A stretch of 55,975 bases of DNA from contig KB445816.1 in NCBI GenBank assembly GCA_000320605.2, forward strand, positions 91,418 through 147,392, written 5' to 3'. Shown one piece after another: positions 36,126 to 48,728 of the stretch. Position 1 is the stretch's first letter; the number at the start of each line of letters is the position of its first letter. This DNA is from Gelatoporia subvermispora B (lineage: Eukaryota; Basidiomycota; Agaricomycetes; Polyporales; Gelatoporiaceae). Made by a program: the position numbers and the translations under genes. Below the pieces are notes generated by a model. That model saw nothing but the letters and a program-made list of their open reading frames with translations. It was not told the origin of the DNA and made no database searches.

Positions 36126-39100
36126 GTGCGTTCTTTGACAGACTCGACTGCAGGGGTTGCGTCACGCCGCAGATCCTCGCAAGTCTCGCCGCCGCAGGCC
36201 TCGAGCGAATTCAGGGCTTCAGCAGTCTCAGGTCCGCCTTCTGTTCCTCCCTGTGCGGAGTGTGTGCTTGACCACAGGTGCTCTAGACCCGAGGACCAGG
36301 CCAAAGTTCGCCTCGCAGTGGGTCTCCGCCGGATCGACCCCGCCGACGTCCCTGAGAGCGCCAAGCCACTCGTGATTCCCAGCTCGTCCTCCTCCCCTGC
36401 GCCTAGCCAGAGTCAGCGAAAACGCAAGGCAGAAGAGGCAGCTCTGAGCTCCTCCCAGCGCTCCCAATCACGCTCGTCGCAAGATGTCATAGAGATCGAC
36501 GACGAAGACGTCCCGGAGGATGAGGCTGTAGACGAGCTGTATGTGATGCTGAAGACCAGCATTGTTGCGGTGCAGTACTACAAAGGCCAGCATTGATACT
36601 TGTATGCACTCGCGTGTGCTCACTTGGCTCCTACCGCCGCCCATACAGGTCTGGTCGGACCAGGCGAAGAAGTGCGACTGGTTCGGGAGCCGCACAACAA
36701 ATATGACAGGTGCGTATATGCTTCGTTAACCCTAACGTTTACTGACCATCTACCCTCGTAGGAACGCTATACAGGTGAAGAACATCGGCCACGTCCAAGT
36801 CGGGCACGTACCGCGCAATGTGGCGGCGAAGCTCGCACCGCTGATGGACCGCAATGTCGTCACTGTCGAAGGAGTCATGCACGAGGGCAACCGTACGTCG
36901 CATATCCGTCCCCCACATGTTATCTCGCTCACAACATGCAGTGACTGGATTCAGCTACTCGTTGTCCATGTATGTGTCCTTCTGCCATGTCCTCCCTCGG
37001 CTTCTAACCAACTCCCACAGGACCCTCAAGATCTACGGCGCCGCGGATCAGCGCGCTCGTCTCGAGCCGCTCCTCGTCTGGGCGACCCCCGGCCAGCGAG
37101 GCTTCCCCCCGCGCAACAGTACGGGCTCATATCCCGTCGCCGGAGCACCCGCCTCTCGCGCGCAAGTCCCCGCCTCGCAGCCCGTCGCGGCTCCAGTCGC
37201 CGGACCAAGCCAGCCGGCGGGCCAGCGGGGGAAGGCTGCACTCGCGGCGCAGGAGGCCGCGCGCCGCCAGCAGCAGGAGGCGATGCAGCGCGCGGTGGAG
37301 CTGCGGCAGATGCTCACCGGGCTGGAGAAGGTCGACGACGAGGGCCGGCGGAGCTCCCTCCTCGACACGCTCTGCGCCGTCCAGGACGTGCTCGGATTGC
37401 CGCTGCACCCGAGTCCGCCGGGGACGCAGAGCGGGGAGCTGAAGGTCGACCTACTAAAGCACCAGGTGCGTGTAGTTAGTGCTAGTGATCTCGTGTGATG
37501 CTCACGAGGAGATGCGCCGTAGAGTCAAGCGCTCAAGTGGTGCATAGACCACGAGTACCCGCAATTACCGAAGACCGAGGCGGACAAACCGGTGCAGTTC
37601 TGGCAACTGCGCAAGGCTGGGGGAAAGGTATGCTGTTTGACCGTCCTAGTTACAGCTGTGGTCGCTGACTCCTTGATTACGATAGACGTTCTATTTCAAT
37701 CGTAAGTCGTGGCCTCGCTCTACAAGAAACTATGCTTACTTGTCTGTAGTTGCGACAAATACCCCTCAGATGATGGCTCCGGTACTCGGGCGAGGCGCGT
37801 TGTGTGCAGATAGCATGGGTCTGGTGCGCCCGAACGTAGATACAATCTCAAGCATGAGCTCATTCTCTTTGCAGGGCAAAACGCTGACGATGCTGGCCTT
37901 GATTCTCGCTACGAAGACCGACATTCCTATAGAATGCTCAAAGTCGACGCTCATCGGTATGTCTTTTTTTAGATAACAAGGCTATGCGATCTAATATTGA
38001 TCCGTAGTTGTGCCACTCTCTGTGCTCTCAAATTGGGAGAAACAGATTGAGGACCACGTCGTCGATGGCGCGCTCACTTCCTGCATCTACTACGGCGCAT
38101 CGCGTTCCATGAGTCCCGACGAGCTCAAGAAATACGATATCGTGATCACGACGTACCAGACGGTCACAAAGGAGCACGGTGACATGTCTGCCGGAAGCGG
38201 CGAGTCGAGTAAAAAGAAAAGAAGTCCCAGAAAGGACTGTTCGACGTGCGCTGGAAGGTTCGTAATCTCGTTTGTATCATTGTTCATTAGCTGAAATGAT
38301 CCTAGCGGGTGATCCTCGACGAGGGCCACAGTATACGCAACCCCAGGACCAAGATGGCGAAGGCCGTTTGTGCGCTCGAAGCTCAGCGGCGGTGGGTTCT
38401 GACGGGCACGCCTATCGTACGTTGCGTTTTCCTGCAAGTCTACTGATTCAAAGCTGATGCTGGGCCCGATAGATCAATTCACCCAAGGTATATGGCTCTT
38501 CCTCATGACCTTTCGGCTCACTTAACAGAGATCGTTATAGGACCTCGGATCTATCCTCACCTTCCTCCGCATCTGTAGTCCGTTGGACAATGATGACTTC
38601 TACAAGCGTATGGTCTTGCGCCCCCTGAAGGACGACAATCCCAGCGGCGCGGAACTGCTACGGGTACGTTGCGACAATATTCGCGCAAACCGTGATTCTA
38701 AAATCTCACTGAAGGCGTTAATGAGCCATGTCTGCATTCGGCGCACGAAAGAGGTCATACACCTATTTACTGATGTTCATTAGATTCTGACGACCGTCAT
38801 TGCTAGATGCAAGACAGCGAAGGCAATCATCTGGTCCCCCTTCCTCCAGTACGCCAACGAGGCATCATGGATAACGATTTCCTGACCTGTTCTCTAGGTT
38901 GATGTTACCGTCGTCCCGGTGACTCTGTCTCCGGAAGCAAGAGTAAGGCAGTATGCTTCAGTGAGCTTCCCCGAGCTAAATCGAATTGCCATAGGAAATG
39001 TACGACGCAGTCGAAGAACTTTCAAAGGAACGCTTCAGTACGCTCATCGAGAGACATGGCGGCATTCATTCTGCAGCGGTGAGTTTCTTCAACATTAGCT

Positions 39101-41031
39101 TTCTCGCACAATGGTTGAATGTTAGTCTCAAGGTCCAGTCTAACGTCCTGAGCATGCTCACTCGCATGCGACAGCTCGCTCTGCATCCAGGTCTTGTTCC
39201 CGCGAACTACCTTGAACAGCTCCGGGCGACAGAGGAGGATGGAACACCTACAGAAGCAGCGCCTCTGACACCACAAGAGAAGGCACGGCTACAGGCAATC
39301 CTGGCGCAAGGCATCGAGGACAGCGAGGAGTGCCCGATCTGTTTTGACATCATCTCTGAGCCACGAATCACGGTCTGCGCCCACATGTTTTGTCTGGCTT
39401 GGTACGCATATCTGACGCTTCTTCTCGACACAAAAACGAAGCTGACTCTGTTCTAGCATAACCGAGGTCATCGCACGAGACGCGAAATGCCCTATGGTCT
39501 GCGTTGTTGAGCTGTTTCCTTCTCCACGCTGCTGATGAACTCTTTCATCGCCAGGATCGCCGCCCCTTGGGAATAACGGACCTTGTCGAACCTGCGCCTC
39601 CGACGGACCTAACGCAAGCACCCGTAAGACTGGACGATGAGGATGCTGCAGACGACAAATTACGATCCGGATCATCAGCGAAGATCGATCAGCTAGTACA
39701 TTTACTGAAGCTCACTCCCGACACGGAGAAGTCGCTTGTCTTCTCTCAATTCACCTCATTCCTAGATAAGGTGCGTCCCTCTTTTCAACCTGGGTGCACT
39801 GACTCTCAACGTCTGAGATACATTCCAGATAGCAGAAGCTCTAGAAAAGGAGGGGTATGTGGTAGCCCATCACACCGTCCCACGATGATGTAGCTAAGGC
39901 CACCTGATTTAGTATCCCATATGTGCAATTCGACGGGAAGATGTCAGCGCGAAGACGCCAAGAGACTATCGCACGATTCTCCGTCCCCCTCGGTGCTAAT
40001 CCCTCGTCTTCCATTCTGCCAACTGTCTCGGAACCATCCCGTCCGAGTAGACGTACGCGCGCCAGCCAGCCTACGTCTGCAGATACCGTGGCCATCCTCG
40101 ATGACGATCAGGACGACGACTTCATTCTTTCCGATCACGATACCGATGATGACTTCGGAGATTCCGACGGTGCAAGGCGTCGGAAGAAGACAAGAAATTG
40201 GAAAGGGAAGCACAAAGCGTCCAACACCGCTATGTCCACCTTACGCCGCAATTCCCATCGACTAGATGGACCAAATCCCAAGGTCATGCTGATCTCGCTC
40301 AAGGCAGGGGCATTAGGGCTTAACCTGACGGTCGCAAACAATGTCTACCTGTAAGCTTCTTGAGCTTTTACTGAAGTGGTTCCTAACACTTCCCTCAGCA
40401 TGGATCCGTGCGTTGATTTGATTACCCACCCAGCATTGGCACCGAGCGCTAATATATATATTTCCATTCATTCACAGATGGTGGCAGGCAAGTGGTCCAT
40501 CGTCGACGTACTACTTCATGGACTGACATCCAAACAGGAAGGAATAGAAAGCCAAGCGATTGACCGATGCAACAGGTGAGGAATTATAATTCAGCAATGC
40601 AACGACAGGCTGATACGCCCAAAGGATCGGCCAGACGAAGCCGGTCCACGTATATCAACTCATAGCTGAGAATACTGTAGAAGCGAAGGTACGGTGATCC
40701 GTAGCCAGCAACATCACAGAGGCTTTGGATGACATTTCCCGCCCCTAGGTCATTGATATCCAAGAAGAGAAGAAAATGTTGATAAAACACGTACGTTTCT
40801 TTTACGACTATCATATATGTCGATCGGTTTATATTGTGCACGCACAGGCATTCTCTGGAATCAAGACCACCGAGACGCAACGCCAGAAAAAGGAAGCGCG
40901 ATTACAAGGTATGAACTCGTGTACTCGTCGTTTGCGAGCGAATTCTAATGTGCGACGCGACATGGTCAGAGCTTATTACCCTGTTTGGCGTCAGGAGAGA
41001 GGCTACGCAGCCAAGCGGGTCCAGAAATTAG
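36126..41031 (+). CDS. HLTF/RAD5-type HIRAN-SNF2-RING DNA translocase, one frameshift
   Basis: HLTF/Rad5 proteins remodel stalled forks and ubiquitylate PCNA. Start at 36126 is provisional. Then an acidic/Ser-rich leader, the HIRAN domain (ELYVMLKTSIVAVQYYKG, GEEVRLVREPHNKYDRNAIQ, IGHVQVGHVPRNVAAKLAPL), SNF2 motif I (LCADSMGLGKTLTMLALILA), Ia (VVPLSVLSNWEKQIEDH), II (RVILDEGHSIRN), III (RRWVLTGTPI), the RING (CPICFDIISEPRITVCAHMF ... CITEVIARDAKCPMDRRPLG), and helicase motifs IV-VI (KSLVFSQFTSFLDK, YVQFDGKMSARRRQETIARF, SLKAGALGLNLTVANNVYLM, IESQAIDRCNRIGQTKPVHV). It ends at 41029-41031 after LITLFGVRREATQ. About 20 short introns join in phase; two have GC donors (36586, 40488). The one defect is in the A-rich run about 38211-38224, where SSKKKR must change frame to reach KSQKGLFDVRWK. 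An assembly indel there would make the gene intact. Confidence 0.93.
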
Positions 41032-44000
41032 CAGACGTTGGTTCAATATCGTGCCTGAACTCAGGTGTTTCGTAGATCATGTTTACCTGGAATTGAGTTG
41101 GTTCCAATACATCTGTCTTTCCATTGGCATTACTTCATTAGAACTACACACTGGCTTTGATCCTTTCTCCTGCCGAAGCCATATGCACCGACTAGAGTCT
41201 AGCATGAGCCAAGAGGGAAACTTTTCGCTCCTCTTAACAAATACTCTCGCACAACTTCATGTCTCGATGAGGCGTGGAGCCGAAACCGATTGAGCCTCCG
41301 TCGTTGCTGATACGAAAGCTACGACTCAATCACCTCAATCCATGCGATGGGAGTTCGACAAGTCACCAGTGCATCGCGCTAAGATTGAGTAGCGTGCACT
41401 GCCAAATTGGGACCATGATTGTGATGCACAGCGATTTCCCGGGGAGAACTTCCAGCATGAAAGGACAACAGGTGCCGCGCAGATGGAAAGGCAAATAGTT
41501 ACTCTCGTGAGATCCTTTGCAGCAGTCCGGAAGTACTCTCAGCGAGACTGTCTCCGGAGAAGCGGGGAATATAGAACTTTTCTGCTCCGCGGAAGTCTAG
41601 AAACTCCGAAAATAGGCGGGAGGGAGTTGAGTAATAGATGGGCAACAACATTCCTGCGACATTGTCGTGGGATAAGGAATTGAATTGACCATTGTGGCAG
41701 CCACTAACTTCCGCTCGAAGTGAATCTGGCAGATCGTGAGGAGGAACGAATCCACACCCTTGTCGGTCCCCGCGTGACTGAGTCTAGCGCTTTGGTCACG
41801 AGTTATGCCCCCACGCACGTGCACTGTGGAAGCTGGTAGTGCGGTGGGGGTGCGGTCCTCGCCTCGCCGCACCAGCTGTCGTGGCAAGTACAAGATGATT
41901 CTGACGTATAGCGGATTTTCTTGCGAGGACGCAGAATTGCATCCTCTGTTCAGTGAACAGCTAGATCAACTTATATGCGGGATTTGCGAAAGTCATTACT
42001 GAAAATCGAGTATACATAGGCCAAAGCGGAACTGGCGGCGCTCCACGCACAGCGTGCTTCGATCCCTGACCCCCGCGCACATCAAACCCAAAATTATGCG
42101 TAGAGCATATGAATACAGTAGTAGAGGCTATGCCCGCCGTGTCAGCGCTGCATGAGGTCCGAGGCGTTTTCTTACAGGACCCGTATAACACGCCAGACGC
42201 ATTTCTCTCGCCCTCGGACCAGGCACGAGCGTGGCAGCTGCAAGTGTATAAAAGGAGTATTCGAAGCGCCTGGCCGCGCCCGGGGTGAAGTGGAATTGAC
42301 CGTATACTCTCGATACGTTTTTTGAGATTCCCCGGCCTTGATGATGCAGTGATAAAGCAGATCTGTGAAGTGCGGCTCTGAGACAGAGCCTGGACAATCA
42401 TGAAAAGGGAAGACGGACCATCAGGAGCACGGTACGATGCGCAACATGCTCAATGGGCCCTGCGAGAGACTCTTACGGGTATAAGGATTCTAATACATTT
42501 CTCCTGTTGAGATCAGGTTCTAGTGAGACAGATGCCCACGGCTCGAGAGAGCGAGAGCCGCGCATGTACTGATCCTAGACGGGCGGGAGATGCTGGAAAT
42601 CGGGAATGGAAAGTCCAAGTACTGAACTGGAGGGAGGGAGGGAGGGAAAAGAAAACGACGAAGAACAGACTGCATCGGAGGAGAAATGGTGAGCCTGGCA
42701 TTAGTCTGTAGGTGTGATCTCGGGCAAGACGAGTATCGAGCGCAGGTTCAGGGAGACTGTCATAGTCGAGCCAAATGTAGCCGGTCGTTGATGATGCGAG
42801 ACATAGCCTGGTGCTGTCATTAGTCTGGACTGTGGGAGAGCATAACAGTAATTACGAGGCCGTCTTTGGATGTCACAGAGCGCGGTCCAAAACAAGGCAC
42901 GAACGAGACAGAGATGAAAATTCGCCAGTACGGCTGAGGGTCGGATGGCGTCATTGAACCCTAACCCGCTCGCCATCCAGCCACGATCGGATCGGATCGA
43001 GCGCCCCCGGCTCCAGCGAGGTCGCGCCTGCCTCGCGGTGCACGCGTTCTGAGCTGGGCAGCGCAGGCATTGACTAAACCTCGCGCAACTCACTGCGACA
43101 CTTTGCACACTCATTCCGCAAACCCGGTTGCTCCACTGAGGGTGCACTACCCTTCCTGCTTGTACGCTTGGATGTCCTCTCTGCGACCGCTCTTGTCCCT
43201 GTCGCGTGCTGATCTGCTCGCCACGGTCCGCTGTCTCTTTGCCCATTGACCTGCTCATAGGCCTCTCCTCTTGAGCGCCGCAAGCTTGACTCTCGCACGA
43301 CCCTTGGTCGACGCTTATCGGCTGGCGCCCAAGCTTCTTGCTGGATCGGTCACTGCCTATGTCTCCAGGGGATTATGCCAGGTGCACACGTATGTCTCAT
43401 TCTGGCGCTGCTTCATCTGATACCCAGCGGAAGCTTACCTAGATCTGGTACATTGTGCTGCCAGCCGGCGAGAGCCGCTATGCAGCCGGCAGATTGAGAC
43501 CCAACAAATGAAACTGTCACGCACCGAGATATGCTCGTGTTGTCTGTGGAGGACAGTTGCGCACAAGGTGGAACCCAGGTATGCATATATCCTCCCTTTA
43601 CCGAAAGATCTCCGACCGAAATAGATTCAGCACGGAATCTCGATACATCATATACGTCTGCGTTTCCTCTGTGCTGTTTCGCCCCATTTCGGCGCTTTGA
43701 AAAGGCCGCGCATGCCCTGCCTGGTACGTGCTTACTCAGAAACGACGGCATAAGTGCCATTGATCATACACGCTCCTAGTCTACAGCATCGCAGGGCGTT
43801 CATCAGGCGGCGCAACTCAGGAAAACGGTCGTTCGGCCAGCCATGAACGAGTGGCGCTGTCTCCTCATCCCGCTGGGGCGCACCATCCCACTCTGTGCTG
43901 CTCACTTTACGGGACTACTTGACAGCTCTCGGCCGATGCAACAGCGTGCACTCTTGTGACGTGCACTCTTGTGACGTGGGGGAGACGCGATGCATTTCGG

Positions 44001-45313
44001 GAGATGGATGTACGGCATTCCAGTGAGTCCACCAGTGTCATTCTCGCGAATCGGAGGTAACCCGAATCGTCACAGACTAAAGCATCCCCACGCGCCTAAA
44101 ATCCCGTCCGCATCCTTTAATATCCAGCCAATTCTAGAGCGGTACTACTCCACTCGTAGAAGCAGACTAGCAGTGTGCATCGTGCTTGCATGGCTCTTGT
44201 GCTGTAGCCTCAAAGTACAGAATATATTTGCTGGTCCCTATTACATGCCGGACAGTCACACACATACTCCAGATGCAAAAAACGTGATAACACGAGCTGC
44301 GATCACAATCACGCAATCATCAATGCATATGGACTTATGGTCACACGTCCTAAGCTCGATGAACTCGACTTCGGAAAGTGTCGCACCGTCTAAGAACCCT
44401 TTTTTGGAGCTCCTAGATGAGCTGTAGAGTACCTAGGTTATTAACTACGTTGTATGCAAAGCCTCTAGAGTGAATAGCGATGGTCTAAAAATGAATCCGA
44501 ACGTGCGGCCCCAATGTCCACAGGGGCTGATTCTTCCTCGGGCGGTCCGATCGAGCGGCTACAGGGACGCGCGGAATACCGATGCCATCGAATAGAAGGG
44601 TCTTTTTTTTGAACTAGTACGGCGACGTCCTCCGGAACTTGGGAAAGGCGGCAAATGAGGACCGTTGCGCGGGGGAAAGAGGAGCCAGGGAGTGTTCGGC
44701 ACCGTCGGCACGTCAGACGATGCTGACAACTTAGACGTATACAATGTACAATACTAAAAGTATAATACACTAGAAGCTCAATTTGAGCGTAGATAACGTG
44801 AGTAACAGCATGCGAAAAGAGACGAGAGCACACAAGTCATACGATAACCGGCACGACATAGCGGAACGAAGAGATCGCCGAGAGATGGACATAGCAGGAG
44901 ATTCATAACGGATGCATTATAGGGTAGCCAACCTTCCTTTTGATACCAACCCGAGCGCTGTCAAGCTCGCTCAGCCGAATAAGTTGGCCAGTGAGGCATG
45001 GTTGGTTGACCAGCCGTAAACGCGGGTAGATTTGTAGAATGTCTATTAGTATGCGCGGGGAGCGAGTAATGCTATACAGATTGGTGAGCACGACGCTAAG
45101 CAACACAGCAACTGGATAGCTTTACTGTATTGTAACTTCCCTCCTCGAGCTTTACGAGCTCATAGTGACTCTGAGCGCGTGTAAATTGTGGGGAGACAAT
45201 TTGCTGAGAGGAGGCTGAGGCATTGCAGTGATGCGATTGCGCGTACTGCGGGGTATATTCCGAAGGCTGCGGGCAACAAAAATAAAACATGGCGTCACTA
45301 GGATCCCGAGTTC
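41032..45313. other. Gene-poor interval of 4 kb
   Basis: No family recognised. A minus-strand frame ending at 42701 (HHQRPATFGSTMTVSLNLRS) and a plus frame 43990-44427 with one hydrophobic stretch (LAVCIVLAWLLCCSL) are the only texts that look at all protein-like. A G-rich run GGAGGGAGGGAGGGA lies near 42631. Confidence 0.35.
43946..43975 (+). repeat. Perfect 15-bp tandem duplication
   Basis: GTGCACTCTTGTGAC twice in direct succession (43946-43960, 43961-43975), followed by GTG, so each unit carries a TGACGTG, a half CRE/E-box-like word. Could be replication slippage. Confidence 0.6.
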
Positions 45314-46174
45314 TCAGTACGCGCAGTTGTGCTGGAGAGCATAACTGGCAGACATAGAGACAACACTCGCCGAGAAGGGGGGGCTCGAAGTGGCGCTCGA
45401 TGCGGAGGGTGTTGCAGGATAGGCGAGTCCGTACGCGAAGAAGGATGAGTTGGGCCTCGAGTACGTCTGCTGCATGCTAGGTTGCGGCTGAGACTGTACA
45501 TAGTAATGCGAGGTCTGCGGGATTGATAGAGGCGGTGGGGGACTGTGCCCGTGTGGCAAGTCCGGTTCCTGCGCGTCGTATGGCATTGTGAGTTGCGCTG
45601 CAAGTACGTGCGGCTATCCCAGCTTACAATGTAGTTGGCGCCCTTATCAACCATCTGCCTATGTTTTCCTTCCCGCTCAAGGCCGCGATCGTCGCTTGGT
45701 GTTGGGAGCTCGGTTCGGCGGCTCAGGTCTGGACGCAACTGCGCGTTCTTCAGCTCAACTTGGCGGTGAAGTTCTTCGATCTCTCGGTGTAAGAGCTCAT
45801 TGTCATGTTCAAGCTCACGAATTCGAATGAGAGGCGGCGGTAACGCAGCTACTTGGTCTGGCGAGAGCGCAAGAACGATCTGCAGCTTCGCCACCGTTTG
45901 CTCGAGCTGTGCGTTACTGCCGCGTGAGTTACATATCGTAAAGTGTGTATACCTGTGAAAGTGCCGCACCTGCGCAATGTATGCCTTGCGCTTCGCGCGG
46001 TGACGAGCTTGAGCTGTATGTCGCGCCGTGAGTGCCCGAAACCGGGATACAAGGGCAGTATGGCTCGCCTTTCGCGTTCCTCGAGCGTTCAGGTCGCTCG
46101 TACGACGGCCGCTGCCGTGGAAGGCATGCAATGCTCTGGTCCGGGAGACCAGTCGACGAAGTCGGCGGCGTCAT
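45314..46174 (-). pseudogene. bZIP transcription factor, disrupted
   Basis: Start at 46174 (MTPPTSSTG). The frame must change near 46140 to reach RALHAFHGSGRRTSDLNARG, RKASHTALVSRFRAL and the basic region AQARHRAKRKAYIAQ. An intron (GTGCGG..GCACAG) then gives the leucine zipper LEQTVAKLQIVLALSPDQVA, LPPPLIRIRELEHDNELLHR, EIEELHRQVELKNAQL. This wording is typical of an Agaricomycete bZIP family. The asparagine expected eight residues before the last basic-region Arg is not seen. A GTAAGC..TTGCAG stretch of only 30 nt after GANYI is too short for a normal intron, and the following Pro/Tyr-rich tail (HSPPPPLSIPQTSHYYVQSQ, ends ALQHNCAY) is in another frame. So it looks like a gene with two lesions. 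Confidence 0.72.
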
Positions 46175-46885
46175 GTAACGTGAGTGACAGGGGGCGCGTA
46201 GGTGATCGGGGTTGGCCAAAGTAGGGGGATCAAACACAACGTACAACGTACTTATAGAGATGAGCAACCTTTGTAGCCGCTCAAAGTGGGGGCTTTGCGG
46301 GCTGCCTCGCTCTATCGAGCCGATCCTGGATCTTGTGGCAAGTAGGAGGCGACCCAATAGCACTGGATGCGCTAGTCCATTCGGCAAGAACTCTCGCTTG
46401 CAGTGGCTCAGCGTAGGGCGGCGAACTGCGTGCCCCGAGAATCTCTGTCAAGAAGACAATTGCCCCCGCTCAATATAGATAAGCATCATCTCGTGGCGAC
46501 GTTTTTTCGAAGGTAAAGTCCCCGTGATAACTTGCAGGGTCGCCAGCGCCCACGAAACAGTTGCCGCATGTGGGCGGCGCACCGCTCGAATCCAGGCAGC
46601 TCTGCTGCCCCAGATCTGCGTGACTGCGCGAGGAGCACGACGGGGCATGCTGCGGGAGTGGTCTTGCTGGCGGCTGCCTTGTCTTCGCGAATGCTACCTG
46701 AGTGGAATGTCCAATTATGTCAGTGTACATTTGCTGAAGGTCTCGTCCGTATGAGAACACGGGATACCAGCTTGGGGCACGCCCCGTCCACCGCGGTCGT
46801 TTTGGAGGACCTCTCCCATGAACCGCGCGATATGGCGGCCGGTTGCCAGAGAAAGATGCGTCTCCTCTATTCACCGAGCTCTAAG
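46175..46885. other. No gene; junction of the bZIP and Dicer remnants
   Basis: I looked here for the upstream Dicer exons (helicase, PAZ, RNase IIIa) and found none on the plus strand. Overlapping frames on both strands have no family features. Confidence 0.4.
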
Positions 46886-48000
46886 AGGTCCTTGAGCACC
46901 AATTCAAGCACGGCCAGCTTTTACTAGAAGCCGTAACGCATCTGTTGTTCGGCTCGTATGAGACGACGTCATACCAGAGGTTAGAGCTCCTTGGGGACGG
47001 TATGTGCCTCCATCTTCGTTGTGTGCTCAACCTGACTTTACGCCCAGCGCTCATCGATCTCGTCGTCATGAGGTATTTACACTTCAAGTATCCACGCGCA
47101 ACGTCTGGCCAACTGTCTTGGGCTCGTTCTCGAGCTGTATACGCTTCGGCGCTAGCTTGGGTAGCCGTCAACTGCCTCGAATTGCACAAGATGATGCTGG
47201 TCAACAACGTTGGTCTGAGCGCCGCTATTGGGAAATACGTGCCGATTCTCAAGGATATCTCGAACCTCGACATCATCAACAATGGCTGGAAGCAAGATCC
47301 TCCGAAGGCCATCAGCGATGTGCTCGAGAGTGTTCTGGGAGCGGTCCTAGTCGATTGTGGCTATGATTTCGAGAAAGCTGCCGCTGTCGTTGAGCTCACG
47401 ATGGCTGACCTACTTGCGGTCCTTACCCCGGGATCCGATATCCGAGCTCATGGTCTGGGCAGCACAATCAAAGTGTTGCAAGATCACCTTCCGGTTCGTA
47501 CGAACAACAGTGTACCAGAGTTCCAGCTGACACATTCGTCCGCAGCAAACTTCACAGCAGGCCTGAAATAAAACGCCACGACGCGTACTCAATCATCGCA
47601 CACGATATCGATGTTGTAGGCCAACCCCCCGAGGGCGAAGGCTCTTGCGGCGGATCGTGGTCGCGCGGTGCTCAGCAACCCTGACTCGCCGTATTTTCTG
47701 GCCAAAATATGCGACTGTGTGAAGGTTCCTAGTTCAACTGATGCCGAGCATGAAGTCCAGGAAGCGATTGATACGAGCGAATACAAGGCGCTCGATAATG
47801 GGACGGAGATTGGGTTCGCAGCGCTTGCGCGCGTCACGGAGGAGGAATTTGGCGAGTCGCGCGGCATCGCGGAGGATGCAGCGAAGTCAGATCCAGCCCC
47901 AGTTCTAGCCGGCATCGAATCGCTCTCGGCCAACATAGATGAAGCAATGCAGCTACATCTCGACTCGGAAGTACAGGATATAGTCTTGCTTCTGCTCTAA
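46886..48000 (+). pseudogene. Dicer, RNase IIIb and C-terminal fragment
   Basis: Dicer cuts double-stranded RNA into siRNAs. The fragment starts at an acceptor-like ..TCTAAG (EVLEHQFKHGQLLLEAVTH), then SYETTSYQRLELLGD, an intron 47000-47048 and ALIDLVVMRYLHFKYPRATS, SGQLSWARSRAVYASALA, NNGWKQDPPKAISDVLESVL, GAVLVDCGYDFEKAA. This is the second RNase III domain with both acidic clusters (E..LGD and D..E). The C-terminal part needs frame changes: ELMVWAAQSKCCKIT; SRPEIKRHDAYSIIAHDIDV; AADRGRAVLSNPDSPYFLAK, ICDCVKVPSS; it ends at 48000. Upstream domains are absent and at least two frameshifts follow the RNase IIIb domain, so this is a 5'-truncated remnant. Confidence 0.9.
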
Positions 48001-48728
48001 AGTTGGGTCGTCCGAATGTTGTAGGATTATATAGCTGTGCCGGCGGGTTGGACTGTAGCGCCAGATATCAAGAATTTATGTCTCAACTGATGTTCACGGT
48101 GCATGGTGCCTTGGTAGCACTTACAAATGGCTCTTTATATGATTAACGATGTGACTAGTTGGGCTTCTCACTTGCTCTTCATTATGGTGCGCGTCTTCTT
48201 CTGACCAGTGTGCCTTCAACACATCCCGCGACGACTTTCGCCCATGATACCGATTTTGCAGCACATAGTTGCCGTTTTACTTTACTGCAAGGCCGTGTAG
48301 TGTTTCCGTGCCACAGAATGGAGTAATGAGCATTCACTGGGCCCCACACCCAAAAAACGCTGCTTTTCCAGACATTTCCATGCTTTGTGTCAACCCACAA
48401 CGTGCGACTCTCCTACGCACGTCTACGCCTGTGAACTAGCCTTCTCCGACGGGAATATCACAATGACGGCTTAGCAAATTTCATCGCGTGGCAGTGTCTG
48501 TGAAACGACCGTCCGTGATCATACGCCTTAGGCAAGGAACGTGGACAATTGGAAATACGTTTCTCTGCGGCGTGATATGTCTCGGAAGCTGTCGGTTGTC
48601 CGACCGACGCGGCTAGAATAGGGGTGAGCTCTCTTGATTGCCGCGGATGTTATAAAGCTGATGTAGGCGGACTAGGTTCAGGCTGACATACACCACATCA
48701 TGCTTGATTTCGTACGCTGCACACCACG
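48001..48728. other. Intergenic, nothing recognised
   Basis: AT-richer sequence with no convincing frame on either strand; serves as 3' flank of the Dicer remnant and 5' flank of the next gene. Confidence 0.45.

Noticed and set aside
35495..36364. 289-residue minus-strand open frame
   Set aside because: Overlaps the HLTF/RAD5 start on the other strand, no introns or domains, mixed composition.
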